DNA of 64,000 bases, taken from NCBI RefSeq assembly GCF_026914185.1, contig NC_070563.1:4361001-4425000 (forward strand), written 5' to 3'. Shown here one piece after another: positions 20,147 through 32,391 of this stretch. Origin of the DNA: Puccinia triticina. Its lineage: Eukaryota; Basidiomycota; Pucciniomycetes; Pucciniales; Pucciniaceae. The translations under genes and the position numbers were made by a program. The first letter of the stretch is position 1; each line of letters begins with the position of its first letter. The notes beneath the pieces were generated by a model. That model ran no database searches. It saw only the letters and a program-made list of their open reading frames with translations, and was not told where the DNA came from.

Positions 20147-21583
20147 ATGCAAGCTCAGACTAGACCAACTCGAAAACCCGCATACTCAGCTACGGCAACA
20201 GGTTCTGCAGAGCAGTGCTTCAGCTACTCAACGAGAGAATCGCCATTGACTAGTCACTCAGTTTCCACCCTTGCTAAGGATGCCTCTCAGGATAGATTGT
20301 CATTCACCCCGTTTTCTCAGCATTCCTGGTTAGATGAAAGCAAGCCACAGGCCGCAAAAGGTGCACATGATTGTCGAGCCGCGCGCCAACCTGTGGAGGC
20401 TGAGGAGGTTGCGCCCCCGTCTGACCACACGCAGTCTAAAAGGGCTTTTTCCGTCACGAGCTACGGAGGCAATGACAACTCTACGAGCTTTTTACCGAGG
20501 AACTTTCACATCCCCTCTTCGACTAGAACACTTTTTCAAGACCATACGCTAAGCGAAGCGAAGTACGCGACTCAATTCCCGGAGGAAAATCTTCCACCAG
20601 ACGCAAACTGTAGCCCTTCTTGTCAGGGAAAAACAACCACTGAAGAGACCCGGAGACCAGAGAGACAACGCGTTAAACTTGGTGGCATGTCACTTCTTTC
20701 ATCTATGTTTGGCTATCCGATCCTCGAACCTACCAAAATCCATACTGTCAACCTCACAGCTCGCAGCCTGGAAAACAGCTTTTGTTTTGGCTCACTACGG
20801 TCTAAAATGCTCCAAGACCAGCTAGAAGCAAGTCGCTTTTTATCAAGAGATTTTTCGAAAGCGCACTCTTTGGTGCAGCAAGGCCAAACCATCTGCATGC
20901 TCACGTTCGGGTCGATTCAATTCAATACCCTTCCTAGCCTCGACGAACTCAAGCAGGCCTTGCGAGATTTAGACGCGAGCATTCTGGAATGCAATTTCAA
21001 GCTAACAAACGAACAACAGTGCTCGGCGTAAGCATCTAATCCCTACTCAGTATCCCTTTCTTCGTAAGGCTGATTACGATTGTTACCCTGTAGAATTTGG
21101 ACCAGATTAGAAGCGGTCCAAGACCAAGCAATTTCTGTGGTGGATTCCTTACTTGAATTCGGCAAACATCTATCAAAACTTCATTCATGGGTGTGTGAAC
21201 GCCTAGTCCCAGCCTGTATTCGATTTTACTCGATGGTCCAGGACGTGGATCGCGATCAAGCGGGGAAAGTGAAAGAGAACATCCCAGGTGCCACGGAGTC
21301 GGGCTCAGCCTTGCTGCTTCTCAACGATGTCGTCGGAAAAATAACCACCGCCCAACTCTTGGTCACTTTCTACCACAGCTGTATATCGTCGTTTCTGTTA
21401 TCTCTTGAAGAATTTCTCAACGCTATACCAGAGGGCGAAATGTCGATGGAAGAGCTCGTCACTTGGAGTCGGTTGTGCAGCTTCTCAGTGGGCGATGTCC
21501 GCAATGGACTTACCTCGTTCCGAAATATATCCGAAAAAATTGCTTCCGAGATGATGACACCGAGTCAGCCGCAAATCAATTAA
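20147..21583 (+). CDS. Two-exon gene, function unknown (456 aa)
   Basis: Exon 1 is 20147-21027 and exon 2 is 21094-21583. The intron (66 nt) starts GTAAGC, ends CTGTAG and has a branch-like CTGATTAC at about 21070. Joining gives ...NEQQCSA|IWTRLEAVQDQ with the frame kept. The ATG at 20147 (context ATCGCCATGC) was chosen as the first good start; the frame is open further upstream. The N-terminal half (residues about 1-190) is Ser/Thr-rich and probably disordered. The region from about 180 (LGGMSLLSSMFGYPI) to the end looks mostly helical with heptad-like Leu spacing (e.g. LLEFGKHLSKLHSWV, ELVTWSRLCSFSVGDV). No signal peptide or membrane segment is seen. I do not recognise the family. Confidence 0.7.
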
Positions 21584-22550
21584 ATCTTCCTCCCCCAGAA
21601 AGAAGACACGACAGCATTTTCTCCTAAAGATCTGTGGATCAGTTCTGTCTGAGCTCCGCTTCCCTAAAATTGCCGATACCAGAAAAACGCATGAACAGGA
21701 AGACTACGCACTCCTATATGTTAAATCACCTCACTGTGTAAATGAAACGATCCTTTCTGCTAACTCTGGGACCCCTCCGCCCACATTTCTATTGTTGCAA
21801 TGTATATATTGCGCATCAAATGTTCATATACGTGAAATCGCTATCTTTATCAGCCTCCTCCACCAGAACGTCAGCATTGGCTTGTTTCATTTTTTATTGT
21901 CTGTCATCCACCGCATTTTTTTTTTTTTGATGAACCTCAGATCCTGCATTTCAATGTATATAACCAAGTACTAGTGTAAATAAGACCACTTCAAGTATAT
22001 TTTTGGTTCATCAATTCCTGTCGTATAATTGTCATTAGGTGTCTGCCAGTACTTATAGTCTTAGCCATCCTGGTCTGAGTGTCTCGGATTTTAGGAATCA
22101 AAGTCTTGACAACGGCATGAGTTTGGTATTACAGTGAAATTGTCAAGAAGATCATAATGATATCATACTTCATCTTTGAAAATCAAGAGAAGTTTTGGTA
22201 TACATATGATCAGGAAAATCCATGTGAATAACAACAAAACACTTCATGAAGAAATCTTCGCATCATTTGTTTGGTAAAATTTGATGTGTACTTGAAAGTG
22301 AAGAGCTTCTTACCAAAATCACAAATCAGGAGGGGTGAGACTTGAGAGAATTGAGATTGGCCTGAAATCTATGCCTCCTTTCAAGACTTAAAAAAGACAA
22401 AAATGGAGGAAATCAAATTCTATTGAGGTATGATCCCAAATTTCAAAAACAGGGGCTTAAAATGAAAAATTTCAATGAGCAACTGTATCATTCAGGGATA
22501 GTGAAGCTGAATATATGTCATTTACTATTGAGCCATCCAGTTTGTATCCC
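21584..22550. other. Downstream of the 20-kb gene; nothing recognised
   Basis: Probable 3' UTR of the preceding gene (TGTATATATTG and AT-rich tracts at 21780-21980), then AT-rich sequence without coding signal up to the CACTA MITE. Confidence 0.4.
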
Positions 22551-22553
22551 AAA

Positions 22554-22800
22554 CACTGCAAAAATAACTTGGTCAACTGCTTGCAGTTGACATGCAGGAT
22601 ACTCAAGCCATGCTGCCATTGTAACTCCACATGAATGCAGAAGTGGCTTTGTTGGCACAGTCACTGTGCAAGGTGCACAGTGACTGTGCATTGAAGCTTG
22701 GGTTGAGTCAAACCTTGAGTAAGACTGGTGTAACACCACAAGCTTCCTCAGAGTTGCCGCATGTCAACTGCTCACAGTTGACACAGTTTTTTTTGCAGTG
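22554..22800. mobile_element. CACTA-type MITE (247 bp), TSD AAA
   Basis: It begins CACTGCAAAAATAACTTGG and ends, inverted, CACTGCAAAAAAAACTGTG. The flanks are AAA on both sides (22551-22553, 22801-22803), the 3-bp duplication expected of CACTA elements. Inside each end is a GTCAACTG...CAGTTGAC palindrome. The centre is CACAGTCACTGTGC...GCACAGTGACTGTG, so the element can fold almost end to end. Its layout matches the element at 52230-52477. Confidence 0.85.
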
Positions 22801-22803
22801 AAA

Positions 22804-23941
22804 GAGATCCAAAATTTCCACACTAAGGACCCAATCTTTTTGCAAACCTTAATACATAAACCCAGTGTAATGAGAGAAGTCTCCTTGATTTTGAAAATTT
22901 TGTCAGAAAAATTTACCAGTTCAAACATCAACGAATGAATCTCTTGTTCTTGAAACCACATACTGTCAACTGCTTGAGTACCTATTAACCCATGCTCCTT
23001 GGTGGACCCATTTTACTATAGGATCATTGGATTATGGGTGAAGAGTACAAGTCTCTATTAATCCATGATTCAATATTTGGTTAATAATGACACCCTATTA
23101 AACCATAATATCAATATGAATGAGATGAAATAGAATTGTTTTTTTTTTGTGTACTGCTTTCTCAAACCCCCTTTAATATACCTAAGTTCTTCTAGGGCTT
23201 GAAAATAATATTGAAATGCATTCTTACTATAAAATAACAGGGTGATTAAAATATAAAAATTGAACTTTTCCCACTTACACATAATTTTTAAAGTTAGTGT
23301 TCACAGCTTTTCTTGAACACCAACTTGCAAAAAACATTTAGGAAGATCTGAGAGGCAAATTATAATGTGGCTTGCGTACACCTTTGAAACTCTGTGTTCA
23401 AGATATGACTTGAATTCCAACTTGCAAAAGTGCCTTAGAGATGCCATTTCATTTGTCACCCCTGCCCATCCTTCAGAAGGTACCCGTGTCCCCTTTGAGG
23501 TAACCATGGTCAGTGTGGAGCTACTTTCTTGAATTTTAACTAAAATAGAACACCCTGCACCCCACATGGGTACCTGCTGAAGGGCCCCAATGGGTGCCAA
23601 ATGATCATCTCTAATTAGTGCATGCAACTTGCACCTGTCCCAATTTGAAACCCCCTAATTTGGCAATTACACACATGGTTCAAATCAGGAACCAAAAGAT
23701 AAGAGGTAAGAATCCAGAATTGAGTTGAAATTTCCAGGTTGACATAATGCTGTGAGTGGTGTTTGTTGAGCAGTAGCAGTCAGGTAAGTGGCTTTGAGGA
23801 GGTTTAAATTGACAACACTAAGACATGACAGTTACAAAACAGATATTAAAGGGTACTTGGTCTTTGTTCCATCACAATCAGAAGATTGAGGCAAAGATTT
23901 TGTGGTGAAAAAAAAGTAGGACAGCGGTGAAAGCAAATATG
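22804..23941. other. AT-rich intergenic, nothing recognised
   Basis: No open frame with a recognisable domain and no clear repeat structure. Stops are frequent in all frames. Confidence 0.4.
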
Positions 23942-24539
23942 TACAGTGGGTCATCTAATGTTTTTGGCATCACTTTTTTCAATGCAGAAGCTCAGGCCAC
24001 AGACTTCAAGTCATCAAATTGGCTTCAGGGGTGGAAACAAAGTTCCCAAGAATGATTATGAAATAAAAAAAATAAAAATACGGATGTACTTTGCGCACTG
24101 CGAAAAACTCGTTGTGCACTGCAGGGGGCGTCCACTCGACATCCCGGCCACAGTGCACAGAAGTTCAAAACGCTTCGCGCACTGAAGAAAATAAACCTTG
24201 AAATTCTCATTGTTTTTCTACCAGCTGGCAGAGGGGATTTTTCTTGCCCCTCCTCCATTTTCTTGGGGTATTTGGAGCCCCCAGCATGACATAAAAAAAG
24301 GATGATAAAAAATTACAAAAAATAAGCGGAGCGCCTCCCCGGGGCGCACCCCTTGGGGATTTTCAACCTGCCAAAAAGCCATGGATCGTGTACACAGCCC
24401 CTTGAAAACAGAGTTCAAGGGGCAGAAGTACATACCCCATGACTTCGCCGTGCGGATGGCCGGCACGGGCTGGTCCCGGAGCAGAGTACATGCACACTCC
24501 CCCGATGACCAGCCAGCACGCATGTTGTGAGACTCCAAA

Positions 24540-27500
24540 AGCGGTTTGCACCTCTTATGGCTGAATTTAGAGAAGTATGTGTGGGGAAACCCCTGCTTCT
24601 CTGAAAGACAAAGACTGACAACACCCCCAGCTAGGCTGGAAGCAAGAAGACAGTGGTCTAGTGTAGTTGAATACTTTTCTCACAAGTGGCTCAACAATGG
24701 AATGTGTATTTCAAAATATAAAGCTAGTATTTTATTATGTGGCGGAGAGTGTGAGGGTGACAATTTATTTGAATCTTGTGGGGGGAATGATCTCCTTCTT
24801 TGGATTCCATTGGGGACAAAGGAGGAGAGAGCCTCTCCTTATATAGAAAAATGTGAGGCATTTATGCTGGTGGTCTATGTACATGAGGGGTTTTGGCTGG
24901 TGTGCCTTTACAAATGCTGTGCAAATACAGCTATGTACAGTGTGGCAGTGTAAACATGAGCAAATTTAGCTGGTGATCTAGTTACAAGTGGGGCTTACAC
25001 AGCCCTCTGGTTGCTATGGAGTCTTCTCAAGTGACCTGCACAGCTTTCTGAATTGCTGTGTAGTCTGCTTGAGTGACTTGCACAGCCCCATGGTTACTAT
25101 GCCGCTTTATTAATGTGGCTTGTGGTTGCTAGGTTACTGTAATAAGTGGCTTGTGGTTGCTACACAGCTGCATATGAGGCTGGCTGGTTGCTACGCAGCC
25201 ACATATCTCCAACAGAGATTTCACAAAATTCTTAGAAAATTTCTGCAGCATTTTGCTTATCCCAAGGTTGAGGTACCAATGTGAGCCTTAAGCTCTGGAA
25301 CCTCATTGGGAATAAACAAATTGGCTCAGGAGTGCCTCTATTTATACCCAAATCCTCACGGCCAATTGCTTTTTGTTCTGTTCCTCGCTTCTCCTTCTGC
25401 CTGGCAACAAAGACATCCTCCACTCCCAAAACCGGACTATTTTCTCGATACTGCCCGCCTCTCAGTCATGCAACAACTGAAAATTGTTCCAATACCTAAG
25501 TCGGACAAATAAATTTGCCCAAAATTGCGTTGGCTGCGTTATTGTTCCATGTTCCCTATTCTGCGTGCTCAAATTACCTCACCGGACCGCTCTTCCTCCA
25601 CTCAACCCTGCACTGCAATTCCGCCGCACACTCATGTGACCTAAACCGGTTACACTGAGTACAATTCCAGTAAATGAAAATTGATTTATATTCCGGTTGT
25701 ATGATCTCAAGGACCATTTTGCTAGCACTACCTGAATTATCTGCTCGGATCGGCCAGTCCGACGAGTCCTTGGACCGGTGTGTCCAAGCAGTTCTCGCAC
25801 ATGGCCTTCCAACAAGCTGTCGAAGAGGCTTGTCCGAGCAGTCACCAGGCGGGCTCTGCTTGGAAAGGGAAGTCCAACCTCTTGTCGGAGAGCCATGTCC
25901 AAAAACTGCTCGGACATGCCGGTCTGGGACTTGTTGGAACTGCCGTTCCGAGAATTTAATTGTTGCAGTGTAGCCCAAATTATGAGCCTTAAACGGGCCA
26001 CACCAAGCCCTATTCCAGTAATTAGAATGGAATCATATCCAAGCTCCATGGTCACCAGTCTCTGTTCCTATTATGTCTATTGTTGTGATCCTGCGATGGC
26101 TTGTGATGACACCTTTTCCCTCCGCACTAGCCCACTGAATGAGACTTGCGCCTGTAGGCTGTAGCATTAAGCGACCGCTGCAAACAATATAAACCATAAA
26201 ACAGATAGTACCTGGCCTAATTCCGGTAACTGAAATCGGATTTCTTATCCCGGTTGTATGGCCATGAGTGTCTTGCCACCAATATATCCAAAGCCGTGCT
26301 TTCCATGTTGAGATGGCTTGGGAAAAAATGTTAACTAGAAAAAACCTAATAGCCATTTCCGGCCAATCCACACCCCACACAGTAGTGCGTGTCACACACC
26401 CGGCTTCACTGAAACCGACGTCTCCATCGCCTACCAGAAAGAGTATGTATTTATATTTACGGAGGTATGCCTTGCACATCTACATATACCCCTGGTACAC
26501 TACCCATCTTGTGATGTAACAAACACATTTAAGTAACGTCTCCCCAAGTTTGCTTCATCATATTCGGGGGCATACCTGGTCCACGAATGGCACTCTCATC
26601 CCAGGGCTGCGTGTGTAGTTGATGCAAAGCATCTACCATATTTAACACTGTGAGGTTTAGATGAGATCCTAATCCTGTGCCTCGGAGCAACCTTTCCCAA
26701 TGCTCAATTGTTTCTTGACCCGCGCAGCGGACATCAGATGATGCAGAGCCCAGAGGCGACTCTGGAAATCACCCCAACACCTATATAAAGTCAATTTCCA
26801 GATGTTTCCCTTATGTCAGCCTGAGACAAAACCTACAAGATAAAATTTTATAGCTCCTTTCCAACATGACAAGATTGGGACTCTCATGCTCGGTGTTCCT
26901 GCCAGACAATTTTCACCCAGGGCAACTCAAGAATTTCAACCCTACGCTCCGGCCTACTCGGAATTCCAAGCCCAAGGAGCCCATTGACATACCAGCCGGT
27001 GCAAAAAGTCCCCACCAACTTCTTTATTCACATACACCATGCCCTAACATGTCACCTGATTCTTGATGCTGCTGACATCTACAGCGTCCAGGGCAATGAA
27101 ATTTTCACTAGAACTTGAAAAAAATCCATAACCTCACCACATGGCCCTGGGTATGGAGGAGGGTGTTCACATTGATTTTTTTTTCTAGTGTAATTTTGCC
27201 TTGAGCATTGCACACCATGAATATTCAAGCATCTGAGTAAAGTAGAATAGAGAACAAGAATATTTGCCTTAGAGATATTGATAAAATCAGGAGAGCACGT
27301 GGTAACAGTATAGCTAATCAGAGAGAAGTGAGAAAATAGAAAATAGAAAAAATAGAATAAATTAAATAGATAAATGAACAAAAATACAAGAGTTTGCAAG
27401 GGATCAGTCCAAGAAATGAAATTGGCCCAACTTCATCATGAATTCAATCATCAGGCTACATCCACCTTAACCAACAAATTACTATTAATAAGAATGTTTG

Positions 27501-28534
27501 TATTCAAGTAATAACATTTTCATTGTTTGTCCAATACCATTATGATATCAGAGATCATGATCCTCAGTGGCACTGAGTAAAATTTCTTTACTACAGCACA
27601 ATTGAGGCAGTGAGAAACCCAATGTCCAATTTGCAAATCATCAGACCTTGGCAAAAGTACCCAAAGACATAGTAAAACCTTGGCAACAGTACCCAATGAC
27701 ATAGTACATGGTGTTTTGGCTGACAGAAGAGATTTTTTTGGAGTCCTCAAGAACATTCCTGTGGTCAATGCAGTTTGCTTTTAGCTACCACATGTTTTCA
27801 TAACACTTAAAGACACTGATTAATGAAGCCTTTGATTTGAGCACCACAGTGCCATGTTGCCTGCTAAGAAATCAGATGTCACAAATCAAACATTGATTGA
27901 ATCAAAAAACAACCTGAATTTTGCCCTTTTCCAGACATCTTCATGACCCAATCTCCATCTTGTCCATTTCCAGGTACGTCTTTGCATGTTACATCATCTC
28001 CAAGCCAGACACATAATGAAATATCACATTGCACAACCATAGTTATGGTGTTCAAAGTTGGTTTGCATAATTTTATGAATGTATAAATCATAAAATCATA
28101 AAAACATTTTGGTGAGGAAATTTTGTATCACATAATCAGACAGTCATATCCCCTGCAAAAATGATTTCATGATTTTATGATTTATCCATGCATAAAATTA
28201 TGCAAACCAACTTTGAACACCATAAGTACTATGTCTACTTTGCCAAACCACAATTTCACATCCCAATTCCCTCTCTAACTAATGTAAAAGTAATGTCTAA
28301 AAATTGCAAATCAACAGCCGAGTCTATGTTTTGGGTGTGGTTGGTGAAGTAGCCAAGAAAATTATCTCTCTTGAAGTAAGCCAGCTTTACTCCTTGGCCC
28401 AGAGACCTGATATGACTCTGTCTCATAGCCAGAGCTTATTAGCCACACCCAACCTCATTTGCCTGGCATTCAGAACTAATGTAGATTTGACCAGACAAAT
28501 ACTGATAAATTCTCACAAATTGCACCCAATATTA
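24540..28534. other. Interior of element E, no gene recognised
   Basis: There are several 60-160-codon open frames on both strands (e.g. 25579-26055) without recognisable domains. Two similar blocks occur at about 25665-25715 and 26218-26270 (CCAGTAAATGAAAATTG.../CCGGTAACTGAAATCGG... followed by CCGGTTGTATG), suggesting an old duplication. Palindromic GTCCGAGCAGT-type motifs cluster at 25750-25930, between CACTGCAA (25611) and TTGCAGTG (25963-25970). This may be another CACTA-like MITE, but no target duplication is visible. Confidence 0.35.
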
Positions 28535-28541
28535 GTACACA

Positions 28542-29415
28542 CAACACTGTGTAATTAAACTACCAGTAATGGTAGCGTAATGGTAACGTAACAATTTTTT
28601 GACTATTATCATTACTGTTATCTGTAATGGACAATTTTTACTTTATAATTATCCATTTGCACTATTTTTTTGTTTAAATTACGTTATCCTGTCGGCGGGA
28701 GGGGATTTTTTGCCCGCTGCTACGTTACTGAAGTGCAGGAACAGATTAAATTACTTGTAATATTATGGATAATTTAGTTAAAAATAAATATTATTATTGT
28801 TTTTGAGGGGAGGATCACCTTCAATGCCTTCCCAGCCTCCACAAATTCCCCAGTCAAAGGGATATCCTCGCGAAGCCACATCAGGCTACTAACACAGTGC
28901 GCCATGGTTGAGGGGAGTAGGCTCCCACAGCGACTGCTACAAACATCTGACACTGCCAAGAATAATCTCTCAACAGCGCAGGAGCTCCCAGATAAGCGCA
29001 AAGATTTGTGACTAAGGATGTGGCTGGGATTTTTTTGAAGGCAAACAGTTGCCCCTGGACCAATACAATTACTGTGTGTGCTAGAGCTTGCAAAAAATAT
29101 CATTGGGTTAGGGCTGTTTCACCCCTGGGAATTGAGATAACACATTATCCAGGGGTGAAGTGCTATATAAGCATATTATCCAGGAGCGGAGCACCGTACA
29201 GCATCTGCTTCACAGCAATAACGCACTATCCTGGAAAATTATCATTACATTATCTGTTTCAGGATGCAAAAACAAAAACACGCACACAATTATGTTACGG
29301 GCGCGTCAGGAAATCACAAATTCCAGATAGCAGTAACGTAGCTGGGCGGCAACTGAAACCATTACATTACTGAGATAACGTGGATAACATAGGGTAACGT
29401 ATTTACCCAGTGTTG
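28542..29415. mobile_element. hAT-like element (874 bp) with transposase remnant, TSD GTACACA
   Basis: Ends CAACACTGTGTAATT and, inverted, CAACACTGGGTAAAT. GTACACA repeats at 28535-28541 and 29416-29422. The interior has a hAT C-terminal remnant on the minus strand (28774-29103) plus GTAACG/CGTTAC-rich ends. It shares CAA...TTG termini and a 7-bp duplication with 3717-4136 and 30390-30778, so it may represent the coding parent of those MITEs. Confidence 0.82.
28774..29103 (-). pseudogene. hAT transposase C-terminal (dimerisation) fragment
   Basis: The minus-strand reading includes SSCAVERLFLAVSDVCSS followed by SLLPSTMAHCVSSLMWLREDI. This matches the hAT dimerisation pattern (S..SERlFS.a...v...R..L.p..v..l..L..wl). 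Only about 70 residues of the domain remain and the catalytic RNase H-like part is missing. Confidence 0.65.
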
Positions 29416-29422
29416 GTACACA

Positions 29423-30382
29423 GCCATGAAACTATCTTGCCTGTAAAAGTTACATTTTTCATGTCCCTATTTACCATACCTGTGACCTAGGTTTTTGAAA
29501 TGTACACCCCTTGACAATAACATGTTTGAAACCATTTTTATCTCATCTCCAGAACCATTCCTTTCCAGAAATGATTTTCAATGGGAATGAGGTCCCATTC
29601 TAATGCCAAGGTTTTGTTGCACAAGATTATTGATTTGAATGCTTGTCAACAGTTGGGTGGTACTCATCCAGAATCTGTGTTTAGCCAATGACCTTGCCAA
29701 TTGAACCAAGATGCTAATCCAAGACATTCAACCAAGAGTACTCAAAGTTCTGATCCTGTCAGGTCCAATTTGGATGCTTACCCCAAGTTAAGCTAATACA
29801 CAAGCCAAGAATTGAATTTGGTTCTGCCTTTTCTCAATTTCAGTTCCCAATAGTTGCTGCATTTGCAATTTCAATTAATAATAGCCAGTGAAACTTGCTT
29901 TCAACTGTGGGAGTATCCCTACCAAGGCCAATATTTGCCCACAGGCAATTTTACATTGCTCTGTCCAGATTAACCTTGGTGTTGGAAATGTGTGTGGGAA
30001 TTGTTACTGATGAAGAGCAAAAGTTCTCAATTTACCCCTGCTCAGGTCATATTTAGAAGACAATAAAATCCATCTGAATTTTGATTGTAATGATTCAGAG
30101 GTTTTCTATTTATTTTTTGTTAGAAATCTGTATATCTGCTTTTAATTATGTTGTGTAGTACAGTATAGTTGGTCTTGATTGTTATCTTTATATTTCTGCT
30201 GTTTTCATTTGCTCCTCTGATCTACTTCCATGCGGCTTATATTTGTACCATTGCTTGGGCTCAATCCCTTTATCTCAAAAAAATATATTTACATTTGTTT
30301 TTTAATTATGGGAGGTTCGAGTGTCATGTTTGATTTTTCTTAGCTTATTTGCCGTGGCGCAGCCACAATTTCCCTAGTATAT
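29423..30382. other. AT-rich spacer in element E
   Basis: No coding signal and no repeat structure recognised across about 960 bp between the two hAT-like elements. Confidence 0.4.
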
Positions 30383-30389
30383 GTAAAAG

Positions 30390-30778
30390 CAACGAAGGGT
30401 AGTTATGTTACGTTGCATTATCCGCGCAATTTTGGTAACGTAACTACCCCCGTTATCCGGGGCCCCCTGTTACTTTACTAGTAACGGGGTCATTTCAGGC
30501 CCCGCGCGTAACGTAACAGGCCTGATTTTTGAGGCCCGTTATCGCGTTATCCCCCGGATAACGCGATAACGGACCATTTAAGGCTTTTTAGCCTCATTTT
30601 TTGCCTGTTCTCAAGGGCTCTGCGCGCCCAGATAACGCAACGAGTATAAAAAAAACCGGCTCAGCGTGTTGCGATAACGTAATCGCACTGCCGTTACGCG
30701 TAACGCGTAGATAACGACAAAAATTTTGTTACGTTACCGTTATCTACGCGTTACGCATAGCATAACTACCCTTTGTTG
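30390..30778. mobile_element. hAT-like MITE (389 bp), TSD GTAAAAG
   Basis: Perfect-looking ends CAACGAAGGGTAGTTATG and, inverted, CAACAAAGGGTAGTTATG. GTAAAAG repeats at 30383-30389 and 30779-30785. The interior carries GTAACG/CGTTAC motifs and a central near-palindrome (GCGTTATCCCCCGGATAACGCG, about 30543-30565), as in the 3717-4136 element. Confidence 0.88.
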
Positions 30779-30820
30779 GTAAAAGGGTAGTATGTAAGCT
30801 ATATACATGCAGTTTCGTCG

Positions 30821-31490
30821 CATTCCTCTTGATGACCGGAACAGTCCCGGTTATTGAGAGGAGTAAACACACCTCTTGATGACCGGAACAGTCCCGGTCA
30901 TCGAGAGATTAAGCATTCCTCTCGATGACCGGAACAGTCCCGGTCATTGAGAGATTAAGCATTCCTGTTGATGACCGGAACAGTCCCGGTCATCGAGAGG
31001 AGTAAACACTGCTCCTCTCAACAACTGGAACAGACCCGGTCATCAAGAGTGTTCCTCCTCTTGATGACCGGGACTGTTCCGGTCATCAAGAGGAATGCTT
31101 AATCTCTTGATGGCCGGGAATGTTCCGGTCATCAAGAGGAATGCTTAATCTCTTGATGACCGGGACTGTTCCGGTCATCAAGAGGAATGCTTAATCTCTC
31201 GATGACTGGGACTGTTCCGGTCATCAAGAGGAATGCTTAATCTCTTGATGACCGGGACTGTTCCGGTCATCAAGAGGAATGCTTATGTCTTGATGACCGG
31301 GACTGTTCCGGTCATCAAACTGAATGCTTAATCTCTTGATTACCGGGACTGTTCCATTCATCGAGATGAATGCTTAATCTCTTGATGACCGGGACTGTTC
31401 CGGTCATTGAGAGGTGTGTTTACTCCTCTCAATACCTGGGACCGTTCCGGTCATTGAGAGGAATGCGTAATCCCCTCGATGACTGGTGAT
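30821..31490. repeat. Mirrored array of 46-bp hairpin units (GATGACCGG...CCGGTCATC)
   Basis: About 14 units, each containing CTTGATGACCGG, a 7-nt loop and CCGGTCATCAAG, separated by AGGAATGCTTAATCT. Successive AATGCTTAATC positions (31095, 31141, 31187) give a 46-bp period. In the left third the loop reads AACAGTC and the spacer is AGATTAAGCATTCC. In the right two thirds both appear reverse-complemented (GACTGTT, GGAATGCTTAATCT). The array is thus inverted about a centre near 31045. No protein is encoded. Confidence 0.9.
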
Positions 31491-31941
31491 TTGCACTCCA
31501 CGTGCGTGCTAGCCGGTCATTGGGGGAGTGTGCATGTACTCCGCTTCGGGACCAGCCCGTGCCGGCCATCCGCACGGCGAAGTCATGGGGTATGTACTTC
31601 TGCCCCTTGAACTCTGTTTTCGAGGGGCTGTGTACCCAATCCATGGCTTTTTAGCAGGTTGAAAATCCCCGGGGGGTGCGCCCTGGGGAGATGCTCCGCT
31701 TATTTTTTGTATTTTTTATCATCCTTTTTTTATGTCATGCTGGGGGCTCCAAATGCCCCAAGAAAAGCAAGAAAAATCCCCTCTGCCGGCTGGCAGAAAA
31801 AAAAATGAGAATTTGATGGTTTATTTTCTGAAGTGCGCGAAGCGTTTTGAGCTTCCGCGCACTGTGGCCGGGACGTCAAGTGGACGCCCCCTGCATTGCG
31901 CGACAAGTTTTTTGCAGTGTGCGAAGTACATCCATAAAAAT

Positions 31942-32391
31942 AAAGAAATGAAAAATGTGGAAAATTTCTAATTTCTTGCCAATTTCTAATCAGAATGTTC
32001 ATTGCCGTTCAAACCAAGGAGGCAAAATTGGAGAGCACAGTATGGCATGCAACAGCTGCAATGAAAAAAATAAAATAAAATAAAAATAAAAAAATGAAAA
32101 ATTTTGAAACCATTGCCAATGATTTTTTGGTTGGATGGGTTATCCACCAATTTCAAATTTAACTCAGGGACTGCAGCCCAAATCACCACCAATTGGACTC
32201 AATTTATTTGATACAATAAGAATCATTGTCAATGGATTCAAAATTGTTCATTTTTTATCATTCCTGTTGCATGCCATACTGTGCTCTACAATTTCCCCTC
32301 TGTGGTTTGAACCGCAATGAAAATTCTGAGAAATTGGCAAGAAATTAGAAATTTTCCACATTTTTCTATTTTTACTTTTTTTATTTCACTA
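31942..32391. repeat. Palindromic body of element A
   Basis: The sequence TTCAAACCAAGG...GAGAGCACAGTATGGCATGCAAC at 32005-32055 returns inverted at 32260-32315 (GCATGCCATACTGTGCTCTAC...TGGTTTGAA), giving a foldback centred at about 32160. The same foldback is seen in element B (35700-35980). Confidence 0.7.

Larger units (their letters stand above)
24080..31935. mobile_element. Large TIR element E (7.9 kb) inside element A
   Basis: The left arm (24080 to about 24530) and right arm (about 31490 to 31935) are inverted copies of each other for about 450 bp. Shared landmarks include ACGGATGTAC ends, GGGGGCGTCCACTCGACATCC, the CTTGGGGTATTTGGAGCC stretch and the GCGGATGGCCGGCACGGGC stretch. The target remnants AAAAAT abut both ends (24074-24079, 31936-31941). 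The interior has no convincing transposase. It holds two smaller elements (28542-29415, 30390-30778) and the mirrored hairpin array at 30821-31490. Confidence 0.7.

Noticed and set aside
25611..25970. CACTA-type MITE between CACTGCAA and TTGCAGTG
   Set aside because: The inverted ends are only about eight bases and the flanking trinucleotides (CTG, TAG) do not match.
30821..31490. CRISPR-like periodic array
   Set aside because: The repeats are themselves palindromes and the spacers are all alike, not unique; there are no cas genes and the context is a eukaryotic genome.
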